Of a stretch of DNA of 7,268 nt, positions 1 through 6,340 are shown piece by piece. The DNA comes from Nitrospinaceae bacterium (lineage in GTDB: Bacteria > Nitrospinota > Nitrospinia > Nitrospinales > VA-1), in assembly GCA_016763735.1 (NCBI GenBank), contig JAESTE010000158.1:1-7268 (forward strand), read 5' to 3'. Below the pieces are notes generated by a model. The model was not told where the DNA came from and did not search any database. It saw nothing but the letters and a program-made list of their open reading frames with translations. Position 1 is the first letter of the stretch; each line of letters begins with the position of its first letter. Made by a program: the position numbers and the translations under genes.

Positions 1-15
1 CTGAGCTATAGGCCC
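1..15 (-). tRNA. 5' end of a tRNA gene, truncated by the window edge (possibly tRNA-Ile)
   Basis: Read on the minus strand from position 15, the sequence GGGCCTATAGCTCAG fits a tRNA 5' end exactly: a 7-base acceptor strand GGGCCTA, T8 and A9, the D-stem strand GCTC, then A14-G15. Many bacterial tRNA-Ile(GAT) genes begin this way, so isoleucine is my first guess. The anticodon lies outside the window, so the identity is an inference. The gene begins only 9 bases after the rpoD stop codon on the same strand. That leaves no room for a terminator between them and suggests processing from an rpoD read-through transcript. Confidence 0.75.
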
Positions 16-24
16 GCACCGTAA

Positions 25-1782
25 TCAGCTTTCGATAAAACTACGCAACTTTTTACTGCGACTCGGATGGCGTAGTTTACGCAGGGCCTTAGCCTCGATC
101 TGGCGGATTCGTTCGCGGGTGACCGCAAAGTCCTGCCCGACTTCTTCGAGTGTGTGTTCAGAGTCCATTCCTATCCCGAAACGCTTGCGCAACACACGTT
201 CTTCTCTGGATGCCAGGGTCGATAGAACACTCAAAGTCTGATCTTTGAGGTCTCTTTTGACCACCGAATCGATAGGCGAGAGGACTTTTTTATCTTCGAT
301 GAAATCGCCAAGATGGCTGTTTTCTTCTTCACCAATAGGCGTTTCCAATGAAATCGGTTCTTTAGCGATTTTCAGTACCTTGCGCACCTTGTCGACTGGC
401 AGACTCATTTTGATAGCGATCTCATCAGGAGTAGGTTCTCTTCCCAGTTCTTGAACGAGATGCCGGGATACCCGAATGAGCTTGTTAATAGTTTCGATCA
501 TATGCACCGGGATGCGGATGGTTCTTGCCTGATCGGCAATGGCCCGAGTGATGGCTTGCCGAATCCACCATGTGGCGTAAGTTGAAAACTTATATCCGCG
601 CTGGTATTCAAATTTATCAACCGCTTTCATAAGGCCGATGTTGCCTTCCTGAATCAGATCCAGAAACTGCAGGCCGCGGCTGGTATATTTTTTAGCGATG
701 CTGACTACCAGACGCAAGTTCGCCTCTGCCAGCTCTCGTTTCGCTGTTTTCTCTTTTACCCTTCCGCGAGCAATTGAGCGAACGGTTGACAGCAAACTGT
801 CCTTACTGGTTTCCGTGTCTTTCTCAATTTTTTTTATTTTGCTCCGACCTCCCTGAATCTGCTTAATGAAAGCATCGTACTGGGCTCGGGTGACCACTTT
901 GCCGATGGGTAGTTTTACGCTTTTTTGTTTGGTCCAGTTTTTAGCGAGCTTTTTTATCCCTGCCAGTGATATTTTCAGTTGTTTTTCGATCATGCGTTCC
1001 TCTTTACCTGCTTCCCGGAACTCTGCGGCGATCCCGTAGATTTTTTCAATGGTTGCATCCATTACATCGTTAGAAAGTCCAAGACTGGTAATCATTTTTT
1101 CCGCTACCTTTTGCTGCTTTTGCGCTTGATCGGTGGTTTTTTCGAGCATTTTTTCGGATAGTTTGTCACTCTCTATTTTTTCGCGTAGCTTTTCTAGTTT
1201 TATGCACTCGGCTTTGAGTGCTTTTACTCGTTTCTGAAGGTTTTTGATTTCCTTTTTTTCCATTGCTTCTTTACCCTCTTCGGGTTCAGTTGCCTGGATG
1301 ATTTTGAAAATCTGAACTTCTCCATTTTTAACCTGTTCGGTCAGAGATACGAACTCGCGAATGGTAAGCCCGCAATTGGCAACCGCTGCAAGGACTTCAT
1401 CTTGACCGGCTTCAATTCGTTTCGCGATTTCCACTTCACCTTTTCGGGTGAGAAGGGAAATCGTTCCCATTTCACGGAGGTATAATCGGACAGGGTCATC
1501 GATAGAAACGGAATCGGCCTTGACTGTTGCCACATCTTCATTAGCGCCTTCTTTTTTCTCCCCCTTTGCGGCGGCAATTTTTTCACCTTTTGTAGAGGTA
1601 TCAACGATGGCGATTTCGTTTTCAGCGAAAAGGGCCATGAGATCGTCAATTTGTTCCGGGGTGACGACATCGGAAGGCAAGACATCGTTGACTTCCTCGT
1701 AAGTCAGGTAACCTTTTTCTTTGCCTTGTGAAACCAATTGATTGATTTCAGAAACATGAGTCAATTTTTCCATTGTGGCCAT
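25..1782 (-). CDS. rpoD: RNA polymerase primary sigma factor RpoD (sigma-70)
   Basis: This is the housekeeping sigma factor, which binds core RNA polymerase and recognises -35 and -10 promoter elements. All group 1 regions are visible in the 585 residues. Region 1.1 is at about 5-65. Region 1.2 is at about 92-125 (DDPVRLYLREMG). A lysine/glutamate-rich non-conserved region follows at about 126-345. Region 2 is at about 351-428, with NLRLVVSIAKKY, DLIQEGNIGLMKAV and the -10-binding YATWWIRQAITRAI. Region 3 is at about 428-505, and region 4 at about 515-580 with the helix-turn-helix VTRERIRQIEAKALRKLR. The first ATG (1782) is preferred over the ATG three codons later because an AGGAG element lies about 11 bases upstream of it. 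The gene is 51 bases downstream of dnaG and should be co-transcribed with it. The protein is complete, and I see no missing motif. Confidence 0.98.
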   Translation of the reverse strand: MATMEKLTHVSEINQLVSQGKEKGYLTYEEVNDVLPSDVVTPEQIDDLMALFAENEIAIVDTSTKGEKIAAAKGEKKEGANEDVATVKADSVSIDDPVRLYLREMGTISLLTRKGEVEIAKRIEAGQDEVLAAVANCGLTIREFVSLTEQVKNGEVQIFKIIQATEPEEGKEAMEKKEIKNLQKRVKALKAECIKLEKLREKIESDKLSEKMLEKTTDQAQKQQKVAEKMITSLGLSNDVMDATIEKIYGIAAEFREAGKEERMIEKQLKISLAGIKKLAKNWTKQKSVKLPIGKVVTRAQYDAFIKQIQGGRSKIKKIEKDTETSKDSLLSTVRSIARGRVKEKTAKRELAEANLRLVVSIAKKYTSRGLQFLDLIQEGNIGLMKAVDKFEYQRGYKFSTYATWWIRQAITRAIADQARTIRIPVHMIETINKLIRVSRHLVQELGREPTPDEIAIKMSLPVDKVRKVLKIAKEPISLETPIGEEENSHLGDFIEDKKVLSPIDSVVKRDLKDQTLSVLSTLASREERVLRKRFGIGMDSEHTLEEVGQDFAVTRERIRQIEAKALRKLRHPSRSKKLRSFIES

Positions 1783-1833
1783 CTGGACAATTTCTCCTCT
1801 TACGCTAAGCGGTTGTTGAATAGTAAAACGGTA

Positions 1834-3606
1834 TTAATGGGTTAACGCTAATTGCATTTCACGAAGTTTGTTTTGAAGTTCGCGCGACTTTTCTACCTGG
1901 CCGGCCATTTCAGCTTCGTTTCTTTGTTGTTTGACAATTTTTATTTTCGATTTGATGTGAACGTTATTAAATTTAGTGACACAATCCGAAACTGTTTTTT
2001 CAGGCGAATCAAACTCTATAGGTTCGAGCCCGAACTGGGTTAACAGACTCCTGATTTCCGGGTCATCGGTCTGATCAATGAGTTTGTCGATTTCAATATC
2101 TTCATCGATATCTTCATCGATCGTTTGCGAGCAGGTGATAGCAATAGATCTTAGTGCCGGGTTCGAAAAGTCTTCCGGGTTGATAGCTTGAAGAACCTTT
2201 TGAGCGGTTTCTTTATCGGAAAGAATCAATTGAACTAAATATTTTTCTGTATGTAAAATTGCATTTTTTCCTGTTTCGGAAACTTCAACCATTGACTGGT
2301 TCTGCGAGAATGATTTTTTCAATTCGCCTAGAAACGATGCCTCGTCAATCTTTGCTGTTGATGAAAAATATTCAATCAAGCCGTTTCGCTCTACCAGATT
2401 TTGCACTTTCCTAAGCATAGGAACCACTTGGTTTGCCATTTCCACCCGCTCAGAGGGTGAATTGCCATTTTTCCCAGCAACAACCCCATCAATATAAGAT
2501 TCCAGATAAGGTTTTGCGGTTTTAATTTTTTCCAGAAATTTTTCTGCTCCATTTTCCTGGATATACGAATCCGGGTCTTGCCCTTCCGGCAGAAAGACGG
2601 TTTTCACCTGGAGTCCTTTTTCGTGGAGAGCATCGAACCCTTTATCGGCAGCAGCCCGACCAGCATTGTCCGAATCGAATACCAGAACCACAGAGCTGGC
2701 ATAATTTCTCAGCATTCCCGCTTGTTTAGAGGTCAAAGCCGTTCCGCAGGTAGCGACACTGTTCAAAATTCCATATTGGGTGGCTCGCATCTGGTCAAGA
2801 TAACCTTCGACTAAAATCGCCTGATCTTCTTTGCGAATCGCTTGACGCGCTACGTCCATGCCAAAAAGAACCTGGCTTTTTTGGTAGAGTGGCGTTTCAG
2901 GGGAATTCAAGTATTTGGGATTATCGCCTTCAACGATACTGCGGCCGCCAAAACCAATGACATAACCATGCGGGTCTTTGATGGGAAAAATCACCCGACC
3001 TCGAAAACGGTCGTAAGTGTTATCGTCTTTTTCGATGACGAGGCCAGATTTTAAAACAATCTCGCGCGAAAGATTTCCCTTTTGCTGGAAATGATTGACC
3101 AGCCCGCGCCATGTCGGAGCCGCCCAGCCGATTTGATATTTATCCAGCACCTCACCGGTAAAGTGGCGGCTTTTTAAATAGTCCCGAGCCGCTAACCCTG
3201 CCTCTGCATCGTTGAAGAGAGAGTGGAAATAGGTTGCCGCAAGTTCGTTGGTTTTTTTAAGAGCTTCGCGTTCTTTATAGTGAGGGTCATTCAGGTTGCC
3301 CGCATCGCGGTTAGGGATAGTAACGCCTGCGCTCTCGGCAAATTGTCGGACGGCATCGACAAAAGAAATATTTTGAGTTTCCATTACAAATTTAAAGACA
3401 TTGCCACCAGCACCACAGCCGAAACAGTGGTAAATGCGCTTTTCAGGACTGACGGTGAACGAGGGTGTCTTTTCTGAATGAAAAGGGCAAAGGCCTTTGA
3501 AATTTTTACCGACTTTTTTAAGAGCCACAGACTGCGAAACCGTTTCCACGATATCGGTGCGGTCTCTCACTTCATCAATGACGCTGTCGGGGATAGAGTA
3601 TTTCAA
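1834..3606 (-). CDS. dnaG: DNA primase DnaG
   Basis: This enzyme makes the RNA primers for chromosome replication and works with the replicative helicase at the fork. It has 590 residues, normal for the family. The N-terminal zinc-binding domain has ligands C40, H43, C61 and C64 (LCPFHSEKTPSF, then YHCFGCGAGG). The primase core is at about 115-370. Its TOPRIM motifs are VEGYLD (266-271, catalytic E267) and DSDNAG (311-316, metal-binding D311 and D313), together with GRVIFPI and GFGGR. The C-terminal third (about 430-590) is more divergent, as expected for the helicase-interaction domain. It contains an acidic stretch DEDIDEDIEID (497-507) encoded by a 12-bp direct repeat. The start is TTG: an in-frame TAA lies at 3652-3654 and there is no ATG or GTG between it and 3606. 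The ribosome binding site is weak (a GGA about 12 bases upstream). Confidence 0.97.
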   Translation of the reverse strand: MKYSIPDSVIDEVRDRTDIVETVSQSVALKKVGKNFKGLCPFHSEKTPSFTVSPEKRIYHCFGCGAGGNVFKFVMETQNISFVDAVRQFAESAGVTIPNRDAGNLNDPHYKEREALKKTNELAATYFHSLFNDAEAGLAARDYLKSRHFTGEVLDKYQIGWAAPTWRGLVNHFQQKGNLSREIVLKSGLVIEKDDNTYDRFRGRVIFPIKDPHGYVIGFGGRSIVEGDNPKYLNSPETPLYQKSQVLFGMDVARQAIRKEDQAILVEGYLDQMRATQYGILNSVATCGTALTSKQAGMLRNYASSVVLVFDSDNAGRAAADKGFDALHEKGLQVKTVFLPEGQDPDSYIQENGAEKFLEKIKTAKPYLESYIDGVVAGKNGNSPSERVEMANQVVPMLRKVQNLVERNGLIEYFSSTAKIDEASFLGELKKSFSQNQSMVEVSETGKNAILHTEKYLVQLILSDKETAQKVLQAINPEDFSNPALRSIAITCSQTIDEDIDEDIEIDKLIDQTDDPEIRSLLTQFGLEPIEFDSPEKTVSDCVTKFNNVHIKSKIKIVKQQRNEAEMAGQVEKSRELQNKLREMQLALTH

Positions 3607-3665
3607 TATTTCAGTGATCCATCGGGCATCATTATTAGTAAAGATGCGGGATTAAAAAGTAATGT

Positions 3666-3722
3666 TTTCATCCTTCGATCAACTCAGGATGAAAGGTCAA
3701 AGCTCGCCCAAAGCCTGGGCGA
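3666..3722. repeat. Palindromic repeat with two hairpins in the yqeY-dnaG spacer
   Basis: Two perfect dyads lie side by side. TTTCATCCT (3666-3674) pairs with AGGATGAAA (3686-3694) across an 11-base loop. TCGCCCA (3704-3710) pairs with TGGGCGA (3716-3722) across 5 bases. The first has the look of the dispersed 'CATCCTTCGA...CTCAGGATGA' palindromes common between genes in many Gram-negative genomes. On the minus strand the GC-rich hairpin comes just 9 bases after the yqeY stop codon. It is not followed by a tight T-run, so it is at most an attenuator or RNA-processing element between yqeY and dnaG rather than a clear terminator. Confidence 0.7.
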
Positions 3723-3731
3723 AGGGAAATG

Positions 3732-4175
3732 TCAGTTCAAATATTCGTTTGCCAGTTCCTTGATAACCGCGTTGTCGGCTTTTCCTTTAAACTCGGGAAC
3801 CAGGGTTTTCATTATTTTTCCAAAATCTTTCATGCCTTCCGCACCGGTTTCGGCAATCACTTCCTGAATGCGGCGGCGCAAATCTTCTTCCGAAACCTGT
3901 TCCGGCAAGTAGGTTTGCAAAATTTTCATTTCCTGAAGTTCTTTATCTTTCAACTCAGGGCGATTCCCTTGTTCGTAAAGGGTGGCGGCTTCTTTTCTTT
4001 TTTTTACTTCGCGACTGACAATGGTAAGAATCTCTTCTTCTTCGATGTCTTTCCGGGTGTTAATTTCCTGATTTTTTACGGCAGAAATTATACAACGCAC
4101 CGTCTCAAGCCTTATAGAATCTTTGGCCTTCATGGACTCCTTCATATCAGAAAGGAGTTTTTCCTTTAAACTCAT
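3732..4175 (-). CDS. yqeY: GatB/YqeY domain-containing protein
   Basis: A 147-residue protein matching the stand-alone GatB/YqeY family throughout. The N-terminus MSLKEKLLSDMKESMKAKD is typical. It is followed by an IISAVKNQEIN helix, an EEEILTIVSREVKKRKEAA segment and the C-terminal part LQTYLPEQVSEEDLRRRIQEVI...GAEGMKDFGKIMKTLVPEFKGKADNAVI (interrupted here). The family resembles the helical tail domain of GatB, which contacts tRNA in the Glu/Asp-tRNA amidotransferase. The exact role of the stand-alone protein is not established, although amino-acyl-tRNA or amidotransferase-linked functions have been proposed. The gene is the first of the operon, 125 bases upstream of dnaG. The promoter implies a 5' leader of only about 20 bases. 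I see no good Shine-Dalgarno sequence before the ATG at 4175, but the family-typical N-terminus supports this start. Confidence 0.93.
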   Translation of the reverse strand: MSLKEKLLSDMKESMKAKDSIRLETVRCIISAVKNQEINTRKDIEEEEILTIVSREVKKRKEAATLYEQGNRPELKDKELQEMKILQTYLPEQVSEEDLRRRIQEVIAETGAEGMKDFGKIMKTLVPEFKGKADNAVIKELANEYLN

Positions 4176-4202
4176 AGGCTTATAACATCGGGTAAAGGTG
4201 GA

Positions 4203-4231
4203 AATATAGGTACCCGAAAGGGTTTTGTCAA
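4203..4231 (-). promoter_or_regulatory. Sigma-70 promoter of the yqeY-dnaG-rpoD operon
   Basis: On the minus strand a perfect -35 TTGACA (4226-4231) is separated by exactly 17 bases from a -10 TATATT (4203-4208, five of six consensus bases). Transcription would start near 4196, about 20 bases before the yqeY ATG. The spacer holds a small dyad, ACCC-GAAA-GGGT (4212-4223), which could bind a regulator or be chance. As the operon encodes the sigma factor that reads this class of promoter, autoregulation is likely, but that is inference. Confidence 0.8.
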
Positions 4232-4505
4232 TACTTCCAAGTAATTAAATAATTTTAGGGAAATGGTCGGAAAATTTAAGAAGTCCTTTTTTATCAAAAA
4301 GATAGGGCGGGCATGGGCCGGCGGGTTTTGAAGGACGTACCTATTTAAATTTCCAAAGCATCTCATTGTCGCACATTTTCATGCTTTGAGGTACAAATAA
4401 TGGTGTTTTTTTGATTTTTTAGCTTGGATATTGTATTTGCCATATCAAGTTCGGCCTAGCCAAAATTGCATGGTGCTTTTCAAATAAATAACTTAATATC
4501 GTTTC
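4232..4505. other. Divergent AT-rich intergenic region without a convincing gene
   Basis: This stretch separates the leftward housekeeping operon from the rightward SIR2-TPR gene. It is AT-rich except for a GC-rich island at about 4304-4325. That island is flanked by interrupted complementary arms: GTCCTT...CAAAA at 4283-4299 against TTTTGAAGGAC at 4326-4336, with a 6-base interruption in the left arm. A second dyad is listed separately. Several T-rich runs lie at 4404-4420. The promoter of the SIR2-TPR gene must lie in the right half, but I see only weak matches, such as TTGCAT near 4467 with a poor -10, and do not call one. Confidence 0.6.
4337..4394. repeat. Bipartite inverted repeat upstream of the SIR2-TPR gene
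   Basis: CAAAGCAT (4354-4361) is the exact reverse complement of ATGCTTTG (4381-4388), with 19 bases between. Outside it, GTACC (4337-4341) pairs with GGTAC (4390-4394). The arms are thus nested and symmetric over 58 bases. It could be an operator, a hairpin in a leader RNA, or the remains of a mobile element. The sequence alone does not decide between these. Confidence 0.5.
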
Positions 4506-6206
4506 ATGAAAGATTCAAAACCAAAAGCGATGCTAATGGAAGACCTTTTGCAATCTCTTGTTGATAACAAGAAGGGGGGAACGCGTTATGCTTTTTTGTT
4601 GGGTGCAGGAGCTTCAATTAGTTCGGGGGTTCCCGGCGCAAAAGTTTTAGCAACTGAATGGCTGGAAACAATTAAAGAAAATAATCCTGACGGATACAAT
4701 AAACTTATCGAACGCCCCGAATATAAAAGTGGAGATATCGCCGCTCTTTACTCCGATGTGTACTCGGTCCGATTTCCGATTCCTAAAAATGGGTATCAGG
4801 CTATCGAGGAAATAATGAGTGATAAGAGGGTGTGGCCCAATGTGGGTTACTCCATTCTGGCTCAAGTCATGAATCAGAAACGCCATAACCTTGTGATTTC
4901 CACAAATTTCGATCGTCTTACTGAAACGGCCCTTTTGTTTTACCAGAACGTTCATGCCAGAGTGATTGTGCATGAAACCATGTTGGACCTGATTGCTGTA
5001 GATGATCAACAACCTTCAATCGCCAAGGTTCATCGGGATATGTTTTTTTCACCAAAGTCAGAGAATTTAGAGGCTCTCCAAAGGTGGTCTGCTTTTATTG
5101 AAGAGGTCATAAGTCAGTACCATTTGATTGTTGTAGGCTATGGAGGAAATGATGCGGGTTTGATGAGCGCCTTAAGCCAGGCCTTGAAAAAAAACAATAA
5201 TGCTCAAATGTATTGGTGTCATATCGGTGAGGCAATAGAAAAGCTTCAAAATTTTTCAGACTTGGCAATGTCAAAAGTTGTGACAGTGAAAATTGCCCCC
5301 TTTGATGAAATGATGTTAGCGCTAGGCAAAAAAATGAAATACCCCCTACTGAGTGAGAAATTCATTGAAGATGCCGAAAAACGTAAACATGCCTACGATG
5401 CTGAAATCAAAACACTGGTCAAAAAAGCTTCAATGAGCAATGATGAAGAATTTAGAGACACAATTACACAATTGGTTGCTAGTAGCTGGTGGGAAGTTGA
5501 GTTAAGTGTTCAGAAAATCCAGGACCTAGATAAAAAAGAATCTCTCTATTTGACGGGTATTGAAAAATTTCCCGAAAGCCCCGAGTTGCTTGGCAACTAT
5601 GCCGCTTTTTTGCATGACATTCGAAAGGATTACGATGGGGCGGAGCAGCACTACAAGAAGGCTCTTGAGATCAACCCAGACTATGTTGATGCCAACAGCA
5701 ACTATGCCGCTTTTTTGCATGAAATTCGTAAGGATTATGATGGGGCGGAGCGGTACTACAAGAAGGCTCTTGAGATAGATCCGGACCATGTTAATGCCAA
5801 CGGCAGCTATGCTATTTTTTTGCATAATATTCGTAAGGATTACGATGGGGCGGAGCAGCACTACAAGAAGGCTCTAAAAATTGACCCGGACCATGCTAAT
5901 TACAACGGCAACTATGCCGCTTTTTTGCTGGCCCGAGGGCGTACTGCAGAAGCCAAGCCTTTTCTAGAAATCGCGGAAAAAAACTGCGATAAAAAGCCCT
6001 TAGAGTTGGAGTTGCATTTTTATCGATTGGCGCATTTTCCAGAAACCGGCGAAGTTTCGCGCAAGGCTATCAAGAAATTGTTGAAGGAAGGTGTGCTCTC
6101 CCCAGAGTGGGATTTTTCTCAGAACATTGAGCAGGCCGAGAAAGAGGGTTGCAATTATGTGGAGGAACTCCGTGAAATTGCAGCAAAGATCAGCGCGGTT
6201 GAGTAG
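4506..6206 (+). CDS. SIR2-like domain protein with C-terminal TPR array; candidate single-gene defence protein
   Basis: A 566-residue soluble protein. Residues about 25-275 form a SIR2-like NAD-binding domain. The glycine-rich motif LLGAGASISSGVPGA is at 31-45, STNFD at 132-136, KVHRD at 174-178 (putative catalytic His176; the usual KxHG has Arg in place of Gly) and VVGYGGND at 209-216. Bacterial SIR2 domains of this type in ThsA, DSR1/DSR2 and SIR2-HerA are established NADases that deplete NAD+ during phage infection. A helical linker (about 276-345) leads to a TPR region (about 346-490). It has one degenerate unit, then three almost identical 35-residue units with core YDGAEQHYKKALEI, and a partial fourth. 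A short helical tail ends the protein. No signal peptide or membrane segment is seen. There is no clear Shine-Dalgarno before the ATG, and in-frame ATGs at codons 9 and 11 are alternatives. No partner gene lies beside it. The defence role is inferred from architecture. A regulatory or metabolic NAD-dependent role is possible. Confidence 0.85.
   Translation: MKDSKPKAMLMEDLLQSLVDNKKGGTRYAFLLGAGASISSGVPGAKVLATEWLETIKENNPDGYNKLIERPEYKSGDIAALYSDVYSVRFPIPKNGYQAIEEIMSDKRVWPNVGYSILAQVMNQKRHNLVISTNFDRLTETALLFYQNVHARVIVHETMLDLIAVDDQQPSIAKVHRDMFFSPKSENLEALQRWSAFIEEVISQYHLIVVGYGGNDAGLMSALSQALKKNNNAQMYWCHIGEAIEKLQNFSDLAMSKVVTVKIAPFDEMMLALGKKMKYPLLSEKFIEDAEKRKHAYDAEIKTLVKKASMSNDEEFRDTITQLVASSWWEVELSVQKIQDLDKKESLYLTGIEKFPESPELLGNYAAFLHDIRKDYDGAEQHYKKALEINPDYVDANSNYAAFLHEIRKDYDGAERYYKKALEIDPDHVNANGSYAIFLHNIRKDYDGAEQHYKKALKIDPDHANYNGNYAAFLLARGRTAEAKPFLEIAEKNCDKKPLELELHFYRLAHFPETGEVSRKAIKKLLKEGVLSPEWDFSQNIEQAEKEGCNYVEELREIAAKISAVE
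5595..5936 (+). repeat. Tandem 105-bp DNA repeats encoding the TPR units
   Basis: Three consecutive 105-bp units begin at 5595, 5700 and 5805, each opening with a version of AACTATGCCGCTTTTTTGCA. A partial fourth begins at 5910. By my count, units 1 and 2 differ at about 12 positions. Because 105 is divisible by three, units can be gained or lost without a frameshift. Much synonymous sequence is shared, which points to recent duplication or gene conversion rather than only protein-level selection. Confidence 0.92.
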
Positions 6207-6219
6207 GAGAGTATTTAAT

Positions 6220-6314
6220 CCCCTCCCTTCATAGGGAGGGGTAGGGGAGGGTTGGATTGTGAGTTCACATAAAAAATCCACACCCCTCCCAACCTCCCCT
6301 CATGAGAGGGGAGG
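6220..6314. repeat. CCCCTCCC-type palindromic repeat element (nested hairpins)
   Basis: The left hairpin pairs CCCCTCCCT (6220-6228) with AGGGAGGGG (6233-6241) across the loop TCAT. The right hairpin pairs CCTCCCCT (6293-6300) with AGGGGAGG (6307-6314) across CATGAG. The centre is itself an imperfect dyad: GGGAGGG and TGGATT (6245-6258) against AATCCA and CCCTCCC (6275-6290). The whole can therefore fold as two alternative cruciforms. It lies 13 bases after the SIR2-TPR stop codon, between converging transcripts, where such repeats often act as processing or 3'-end elements. No T-run follows the stems, so it is not a classical terminator. Confidence 0.85.
6234..6251 (+). other. Canonical G-quadruplex motif in the 3' flank of the SIR2-TPR gene
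   Basis: The plus strand has four G-tracts of three or four bases with loops of 1, 2 and 1 bases: GGG-A-GGGG-TA-GGGG-A-GGG. This fits the strict intramolecular quadruplex rule and would also be present in the mRNA. The tracts overlap the hairpin arm of the surrounding repeat, so quadruplex and hairpin are mutually exclusive folds. Confidence 0.6.
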
Positions 6315-6340
6315 AGTATGGCGTTTGAATAAAACTCCGA

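Noticed and set aside
3729..4169. Open frame of 146 codons on the plus strand opposite yqeY
   Set aside because: It is the antisense shadow of yqeY, phenylalanine-rich with no recognisable motif. The minus-strand product matches a known family along its full length.
4172..4366. Open frame of 64 codons on the minus strand that overlaps the yqeY start by ATGA
   Set aside because: The peptide is unlike any family I know, is rich in P, F and L, and spans the near-consensus promoter and the dyads of the intergenic region. The ATGA overlap is probably chance.
5526..5861. Open frame of 111 codons on the minus strand with internally repeated sequence
   Set aside because: Its repeats merely mirror the 105-bp TPR repeats of the sense gene, since a repeat length divisible by three keeps antisense frames open.
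5595..5936. Regular repeats considered as a CRISPR array
   Set aside because: The units are contiguous 105-bp in-frame coding repeats without unique spacers, and the product is a clear TPR array.
6220..6241. Hairpin after the SIR2-TPR stop considered as a rho-independent terminator
   Set aside because: The stem is strong but is followed by G-rich sequence rather than a T-run, and it belongs to a larger symmetric repeat.
6258..6269. TGTGA-GT-TCACA, resembling a CRP operator
   Set aside because: The CRP consensus needs six bases between the half sites and here there are two. The site is the loop of a palindromic repeat, downstream of genes on both sides.
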